DNA of 64,000 bases, from assembly GCF_900104725.1 (NCBI RefSeq), contig NZ_LT629758.1:2046001-2110000 (forward strand), written 5' to 3'. This document shows, piece by piece, positions 59,368 to 64,000 of the stretch (the first letter of the stretch is position 1; each line of letters starts with the position of its first letter). The notes under the pieces are model-generated. The model made no database searches. It was given only the letters and a program-made list of their open reading frames with translations, and had not been told where the DNA came from. A program made the translations under genes and the position numbers. Origin of the DNA: Actinoplanes derwentensis (GTDB taxonomy: Bacteria; Actinomycetota; Actinomycetes; Mycobacteriales; Micromonosporaceae).

Positions 59368-60456
59368 ATGCGCATCATGTTCGTTTCGGTTCCGCTGCAG
59401 GGTCACCTGCTGCCGTTGATCCCGTTCGCTGCCGCGTGCCGGGATGCCGGGCACGACGTGATCCTGGCGTCCGGTGGGTTCCCGCCCGATGTCCTCGGTC
59501 TGCGGTCCGAGGACATCGGGGCCGGCTTCGACCTGCCGCGCAGTGCGCTGCGCACCACCGTGGGCAATCCGCGTCTGGCCCTTGCCGAACTGCGCGGGGC
59601 CGCTGGTCACTCCATGGTCGGGGAGATCTTCGGCCGGGCCAACCTGGCGCTGGTGGAGCCGCTGACGGCCCTGGCCGAGCGGGAACGCCCCGACGTGATC
59701 GTCTTCGAGCCGCTCAGTGAGGCCGGGGCGATCGTGGCGGGGCGGCTGTCGATTCCGTCGGTGCTGCAGGAGAACACGCTGTGGCCCGCCGACGAACTGT
59801 TCCGGTCGGTGACGGCCAGCAGCTCCTTCGCCGGTCTGACAGTGCCCGCTCCGAGCCTGACGATTTCGGTCATCCCGCCGAGTCTGCGGGCCGGTGCCAT
59901 CGTGGGCGCGGTGACGATGCGCCCGGTGCCGTCCTCGGGCGGCGGCCCGATCCCCGGCTGGCTGCGCACTCCCGGTGACCGGCCGCGGGTCCTGGTCAGC
60001 CGCAGCACCCTGCAGGGCCCGGCGCCGGGCGATCCGACGGCCGCGGTGATCGCCGCCGCTACGTCGGTGGATGCCGAGTTCGTGCTGGTCCGAGCCAAGA
60101 TCAAGAGAAGATTGCCGGCTAACGTACGGCCGGTCGGGCGCGTCCCCATCGCCGAGGCACTGCCGTTCGCGGCCGGGTTCATCCACCACGCCGGGGCCGG
60201 CAGCATCCTGGGTGGCCTGGCCGCCGGAGTGCCGCAGTTGGTGGCACCCGGCCCCGGCGACCGCACCCACAACGCCGGCATGCTGGCCGGAAGCGGTGCC
60301 GGCCTCTCGGTCGCCGCGAAATCGATCACCGCCGCCGACCTGACCCGGCTGCTGACCGATCCGGCGCTGCGGGCCGCGGCCCGGGACGTGGCGGCCGAGA
60401 TCGCGTCGATGCCGTCCCCGGCCGAGGTGGTTCCGGCCCTGGAGCGTCTGGTGTGA
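59368..60456 (+). CDS. GT1-family glycosyltransferase (MGT-like)
   Basis: A 362-residue GT-B glycosyltransferase of the natural-product/macrolide type. N-terminal acceptor domain begins MRIMFVSVPLQGHLLPLIPF; the C-terminal donor site shows IHHAGAGSILGGLAAGVPQL and GDRTHNAGML. Such enzymes glycosylate polyketides, macrolides or other small molecules for resistance or biosynthesis. ATG 59368 has no ribosome site. The stop overlaps the LanC-like gene GTG (GTGA), coupling the two. Near a rifampin-monooxygenase-like gene, drug glycosylation is one option; peptide glycosylation is another. Confidence 0.87.
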   Translation: MRIMFVSVPLQGHLLPLIPFAAACRDAGHDVILASGGFPPDVLGLRSEDIGAGFDLPRSALRTTVGNPRLALAELRGAAGHSMVGEIFGRANLALVEPLTALAERERPDVIVFEPLSEAGAIVAGRLSIPSVLQENTLWPADELFRSVTASSSFAGLTVPAPSLTISVIPPSLRAGAIVGAVTMRPVPSSGGGPIPGWLRTPGDRPRVLVSRSTLQGPAPGDPTAAVIAAATSVDAEFVLVRAKIKRRLPANVRPVGRVPIAEALPFAAGFIHHAGAGSILGGLAAGVPQLVAPGPGDRTHNAGMLAGSGAGLSVAAKSITAADLTRLLTDPALRAAARDVAAEIASMPSPAEVVPALERLV

Positions 60457-61700
60457 GCGTCGACCAGCTGACCATGCCATTGGAGAACCTGGCCGCGGGA
60501 GCCGTCGACTGGATGATCGGGGCGGCACGCAGCACCGGCGGCGGCTTGACGTGGGCGAGTACCGCGACCGGCGATGAGGCTGACCACACGCTGTACAGCG
60601 GCGGGGCGGGGATCGTGCTGGCACTGCTGGAAGCCCAGCGTCACTTCCGGGACGACCGCTACGGCGACGCCGCTGTCCGTGGCGCGGCAGCGATGGCCGC
60701 CGCTGTCGACGACGAACAGGACTGTTCGTTGTATTTCGGTCTGTCCGGGACCGCGGTGACCCTGCGCGCGGTACACAACCTGCTCGGCGATCCCGCTGCG
60801 GACCGGGCCGCCGTACGGGCGCTGAGCCGGGTGCGCTCGCGTTTCGACGGCCGGCGCTGGGGTGACATGTTCGAGCTGCTCTTCGGCAACGCCGGCATCG
60901 CGCTGGGTGCGCTACACGCCGGTGACCTGGATCTCGCGGTCCTGGCCGTGGAGCCCTACCTCGACACCGCGGACCGGACTCCCGGCGGGGTCAACTGGGC
61001 GGTTCGCCCCAGCCCGCCGCGTTCGCATCACATCGCACACGGCACGCTGGGCATCGTGTCCGCGCTTGCGGCCGTGGGCGCCGCCGCCGGCCGCGACGAC
61101 CTGATCGAACTGGCCCTGGCCGGGGCCGCCGACGTGGTGTCGCGTGACGAGGCGGGACCGGCGGGTTTCCTCGTTCCGCATTCCGACCCGCCGCACCGGC
61201 CCGACCTGATCGAGCGCTACAGCTACGGCTGGTGCAACGGCCCGGCGGGCGACGCGCAGGTCTTCCGGCTGCTCGGTGCGCTCACCGGGGACGCCGCCTG
61301 GACCGTGCTGGCCGACCGGTGCTGGCACACCGTCACTCACTGCGGACTTCCGCGCCGTGTGCGCCCCGGTTTCTGGGACAACAACGGCCGGTGCTGCGGG
61401 ACCGCCGGAGTCCTGGCGCTGGCCTGCGACCGGCATGTCGAGCAGGGGGAGTCGCTCGACTTCGCCGGCGTGCTGGTCGACGACCTGGTCACCCTCGCGA
61501 CCGTCGACGCCGACGGGGTGCGCTGGTCGAATCACGAGCACCGGGCGACACCGAGCACGCTCGAACCCCACGTCGGCTGGGCGATGGGTAATGCCGGCAT
61601 CGTCCGTGAACTGTTGCGGTTCGCCCGGGTCGCTGCCGGGGCGGATCCCGCGTACGCGGTGGCCTGGCCCGACCAGCCGACGGCGTCGCGCCGCACGTGA
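60453..61700 (+). CDS. LanC-like cyclase
   Basis: A 415-residue LanC-family alpha/alpha barrel: repeated glycine motifs (LYSGGAGIVLALLE, LYFGLSGTAVTL, LLFGNAGIALG, IAHGTLGIVSAL, YGWCNGPAGD, RCCGTAGVLAL). The zinc ligands would be Cys261, Cys314 and Cys315, the Cys-Cys-Gly form found in some class II enzymes in place of Cys-His-Gly. His196 of IAHG is the likely general acid/base. LanC enzymes form thioether rings on lanthipeptides. No dehydratase or precursor peptide gene is seen nearby. GTG 60453 overlaps the glycosyltransferase stop. Confidence 0.87.
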   Translation: MSVDQLTMPLENLAAGAVDWMIGAARSTGGGLTWASTATGDEADHTLYSGGAGIVLALLEAQRHFRDDRYGDAAVRGAAAMAAAVDDEQDCSLYFGLSGTAVTLRAVHNLLGDPAADRAAVRALSRVRSRFDGRRWGDMFELLFGNAGIALGALHAGDLDLAVLAVEPYLDTADRTPGGVNWAVRPSPPRSHHIAHGTLGIVSALAAVGAAAGRDDLIELALAGAADVVSRDEAGPAGFLVPHSDPPHRPDLIERYSYGWCNGPAGDAQVFRLLGALTGDAAWTVLADRCWHTVTHCGLPRRVRPGFWDNNGRCCGTAGVLALACDRHVEQGESLDFAGVLVDDLVTLATVDADGVRWSNHEHRATPSTLEPHVGWAMGNAGIVRELLRFARVAAGADPAYAVAWPDQPTASRRT

Positions 61701-61763
61701 GTTTCGGTAGAGTCGGCCGGCGGGGCACGGTGCCACCGCCGTCACCACGAGAGGCGGAGTTCG

Positions 61764-62303
61764 GTGAACCGGCCGGTCTGGTTGCTCGACGTCGACGGTG
61801 TCCTCAACGCCACCCGGCCCGGGTGGAGCGCCGCACCTCGCAACGGCACCGCCTACGGCGACGGCCACCCGTACCGGCTGCGCTGGGCGCCGGCCCTGAT
61901 CTCCCGCATCCGGGCCCTGCATCGCGCGGAGAGTGTCACCGTGCGCTGGTGCTCCACCTGGTGCGCCGACGCCGACCAGGTGGAGCGCCTGTTCGCCCTG
62001 CCACCGCTGGAACGCGCGTGGACCGGCCCGATCGATCACCGCGAGGCACCCGCGGCCAAACTGGCCGCCGCGCACGCCGTTCTGGATCAGGGCCGGCGGT
62101 TGATCTGGACCGATGACGACGCCGTGCCCACCAGCGGACCGGTGTACGACGAACTCGTCGCGACCGGCCGCGCGCTGCTGATCGCACCCCGGGCCAACCG
62201 TGGTCTGCAGCCCGGACACCTCGACACGATCGAGGCCTTCGTGTCGGCCACCGGCGTGCTGGACCGGGCCGATGCGGCGCCCCGGTCGACCGGTACTGCC
62301 TGA
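61764..62303 (+). CDS. HAD-like hydrolase (SAK RNA-repair type)
   Basis: A 179-residue HAD-fold protein: catalytic Asp9 and Asp11 in WLLDVDGVLN, Thr in RWCSTWCADAD, Lys in PAAKLAAA and Asp-Asp in IWTDDD. It matches the short HAD domain found alone in actinobacteria and also in Swiss-army-knife RNA repair proteins; phosphatase activity is likely, substrate unknown. GTG 61764 with GGAG upstream. Follows the LanC gene after 63 bp. Confidence 0.75.
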   Translation: MNRPVWLLDVDGVLNATRPGWSAAPRNGTAYGDGHPYRLRWAPALISRIRALHRAESVTVRWCSTWCADADQVERLFALPPLERAWTGPIDHREAPAAKLAAAHAVLDQGRRLIWTDDDAVPTSGPVYDELVATGRALLIAPRANRGLQPGHLDTIEAFVSATGVLDRADAAPRSTGTA

Positions 62304-62354
62304 CGTCCGATTCGTTCAAGCAGGTTTCGCAGCCGGCTGGGTACCTTGACGGTC

Positions 62355-62765
62355 ATGGCTACTGCGACCTCTTCACATCGGCATCTGGCCGCGCAGATCG
62401 ACCGTCCGGCCAAGGACGTCTACGACTACGTCTCGGACCCGGCGAACCTGCCGGAGTGGGCGCCAGGGCTGGGCAGCACGATCGAGCTGGTCGGCGGCGA
62501 GTGGATGATGGACTCGACGCTGGGCCGGATCACGGTCACCTTCGCGCCGCGCAACGAGTTCGGCATCCTCGACCACCATGTGCGGCTGGAGTCGGGGGAG
62601 ACCTTCTACAACCCGGTCCGGGTGATTCCCGACGGCGACGGTTGCGAGGTGGTGTTCACGGTTCGCCGGGCGCCCGCGACCAGCGACGAGGATTTCGAAC
62701 GTGACGTGCGGGCGGTGTCGTCCGATCTGGCCGGCCTGAAGCGTCTGCTGGAGAGCCAGGGATGA
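62355..62765 (+). CDS. SRPBCC-family (polyketide cyclase-like) protein
   Basis: A 136-residue START/SRPBCC-fold protein (IDRPAKDVYDYVSDPANLPE, GPxxRL-like LESGETFYNPVRVIP). It would bind a hydrophobic ligand in a helix-grip cavity; function unknown. ATG 62355 chosen; no strong ribosome site. Confidence 0.72.
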   Translation: MATATSSHRHLAAQIDRPAKDVYDYVSDPANLPEWAPGLGSTIELVGGEWMMDSTLGRITVTFAPRNEFGILDHHVRLESGETFYNPVRVIPDGDGCEVVFTVRRAPATSDEDFERDVRAVSSDLAGLKRLLESQG

Positions 62766-62797
62766 GTGCGGTCGCGACCCGGCCGTAGGTGTTCCGG

Positions 62798-63379
62798 TCA
62801 GGCGTCGCGGATCTGCAGGCCGAGGGCCATCGCCAGGACGATGGCCTGGTCGGCGGTGATGATCGCGTCGCGGAGTTCGGTGGTGCGCGGGTCGACGGCG
62901 TGCAGGTCGGTGCCGCGCAGGTCGCAGCCGGTGAAGTCGGCTCCGGTGAGCTGGGCGGCGGACAGGTCCAGGCCGCGCATCGTGCCGTTGCGGCAGCGGG
63001 TGCCGGTCAGGTCGGCTTCGCGCATCCGGACGCCGGTGAAACTCGCGGTGCCGAGGTCGGCGCGGGGGAGTGAGATGAACGACCAGTCGCCGCCGTCGAC
63101 GGTGGTCAGGTCGAAGGTGCAGCCGTCGAACGAACTGCCGACGGTCTTGCAGTTGGTGAACGTCGCGTCGAAGAAGTTGCAGTTGACGAAACGGCAGTTC
63201 AGGTAGGCGACGTCGACCTGCTGGGAACAGTTGAACCGGGAGTCGTAGAAGACGCAGCCGGAGAATTCGACGCCCTCCAGGTCGGTCTCGCACAGGTCCA
63301 GCGACGAGAACCGCACCTCGTCATGCTTGCGTTGCTTGCCGGCGGAGGCGTCCCAGTCCCGGGTGGTGATCGTCTTCAC
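62798..63379 (-). CDS. Pentapeptide-repeat protein
   Basis: A 193-residue right-handed quadrilateral beta-helix: repeats of A(D/N)LXX type with Phe/Leu at the centre (DLCETDLEGVEFSGCVFYDS, RFVNCNFFDATFTNCKTVGS, READLTGTRCRNG). Size and single-domain form resemble Qnr/McbG-type DNA-mimic proteins that protect DNA gyrase, but most family members have no proven function. ATG 63379 overlaps the aldo/keto reductase stop, so the two are coupled. Confidence 0.83.
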   Translation of the reverse strand: MKTITTRDWDASAGKQRKHDEVRFSSLDLCETDLEGVEFSGCVFYDSRFNCSQQVDVAYLNCRFVNCNFFDATFTNCKTVGSSFDGCTFDLTTVDGGDWSFISLPRADLGTASFTGVRMREADLTGTRCRNGTMRGLDLSAAQLTGADFTGCDLRGTDLHAVDPRTTELRDAIITADQAIVLAMALGLQIRDA

Positions 63380-64000
63380 GATCGGCGCCGTGGGGATCGG
63401 GCCAAGTAGCCGTGCGGGTACGGCAGCGGCTGGTCACCGGCGGCCGTCAACTGGTCGAGGTGTTTCTCGTCGAGGGTCCAGCCGGTGACCCCGAGGGTGT
63501 CGGTCAGCTGGGCGACGCTGCGGGCGCCGACGATCGGCGCGGTCACGCCGGGCTGCTGCGACACCCACCGCAACGCGACCTGGGCCGGGCTGTGGTCCAC
63601 CGCGGTGGCGACGTCGATCAGGGTGTCGGTGACCCGCCAGACTCGTTCGTCGACGCTGTTCTCCCAGTTGCCGAGCCACGGCTGCTGGTCGCCGTCCCAG
63701 CGGGCGCCGGCCGGGGCGGCGGTCATGCCGCGCCGGTACTTGCCGGTCAGCCAGCCGCCGCGCATCGGCGACCAGGGGATGATCCCGACGCCTTCGTTGC
63801 GGCACACCGGCACGTGCTCGGTCTCGATCTCCCGGTCGATCAGGTTGTAGAGGGGCTGCGACGCCACGAACGGTTCCCAGCCGCGGAAGCGGGCCACGTC
63901 CACCGACCTCTGCAACTGCCACGCGGCGTAGTTGCTGACCCCCAGATGCCTGACCTTGCCGGTACGAACCAGCTGGTCGAGCGTGGACAGCGTCTCCTCG
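63376..64000 (-). CDS. Aldo/keto reductase, C-terminal part
   Basis: The last 208 residues of an aldo/keto reductase; the gene begins beyond the right edge. Visible are VRHLGVSNYAAWQLQ, FVASQPLYNLIDREIE, GIIPWSPMRGGWLTGKY and the cofactor-binding VTAPIVGARSVAQL. These match the YajO/potassium-channel-beta-like branch (NADPH-dependent). The catalytic Asp/Tyr/Lys region lies outside the window. Substrate unknown. Confidence 0.88.
   Translation of the reverse strand, partial: EETLSTLDQLVRTGKVRHLGVSNYAAWQLQRSVDVARFRGWEPFVASQPLYNLIDREIETEHVPVCRNEGVGIIPWSPMRGGWLTGKYRRGMTAAPAGARWDGDQQPWLGNWENSVDERVWRVTDTLIDVATAVDHSPAQVALRWVSQQPGVTAPIVGARSVAQLTDTLGVTGWTLDEKHLDQLTAAGDQPLPYPHGYLARSPRRRS

Noticed and set aside
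59368..61700. Complete lanthipeptide gene cluster
   Set aside because: LanC-like gene alone; no LanB/LanM, precursor, protease or dedicated transporter within the window.

Overview
The window is high-GC actinobacterial DNA. Coding is dense, GTG and TTG starts are frequent, and many neighbouring genes overlap as ATGA or GTGA. Secreted sugar-active enzymes, a LuxR-type ATPase regulator, BioY, CsbD and F420-type oxidoreductase families all occur. The mix suggests a soil or plant-associated Micromonosporaceae such as Actinoplanes, but nothing here fixes the genus. I found no rRNA, tRNA, CRISPR array, insertion sequence or phage.

Layout. 1-923: the N-terminus of a bacteriophytochrome-type protein and a membrane-anchored AbfB-domain protein. 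1020-10605: a TetR regulator faces an operon for guanidine or urea use (APC permease, CgdA, CgdB, biotin-dependent carboxylase, allophanate hydrolase, BioY). 10657-15084: small secreted and membrane proteins, CsbD, GlsB and a CPBP protease. 15118-20060: an XRE-cupin regulator faces an NCS1 permease, ureohydrolase, NTF2-like protein and aldehyde dehydrogenase operon, probably for guanidino or amine compounds. 20073-20289: a decayed aminotransferase.

20410-38098 is the most striking part. A complete trans-4-hydroxyproline pathway comes first: three-subunit D-hydroxyproline dehydrogenase, deaminase, epimerase and alpha-ketoglutarate semialdehyde dehydrogenase. A GntR/FCD regulator follows, then a peptide ABC importer, a prolyl aminopeptidase-like hydrolase, an Xaa-Pro peptidase-like M24 enzyme and a GH127 beta-L-arabinofuranosidase. 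The last genes are chained by 4-bp overlaps. A 15-bp motif occurs before the dehydrogenase (twice), the regulator and the importer. I infer a system that imports arabinosylated, hydroxyproline-rich glycopeptides (plant extensin type), strips them inside the cell and burns the hydroxyproline. A pectate lyase at 48.1-49.1 kb fits plant-wall use.

38117-47930: GGDEF-EAL protein, TetR with a 26-bp palindromic operator, BON-domain protein, CHASE3-like histidine kinase, DUF6493-like protein, NYN-LOTUS protein and STAS protein. 48117-56556: pectate lyase, LAL regulator, secreted proteins, F420-type oxidoreductase, a membrane protein with a PemK-like domain and a PadR relic. 56702-57684: an AbiEii-like nucleotidyltransferase pair. 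57800-59266: a rifampin-monooxygenase-like gene behind a 13-codon leader peptide and competing hairpins. 59368-61700: a glycosyltransferase coupled to a LanC-like cyclase. 61764-64000: HAD, SRPBCC and pentapeptide-repeat proteins and a partial aldo/keto reductase.
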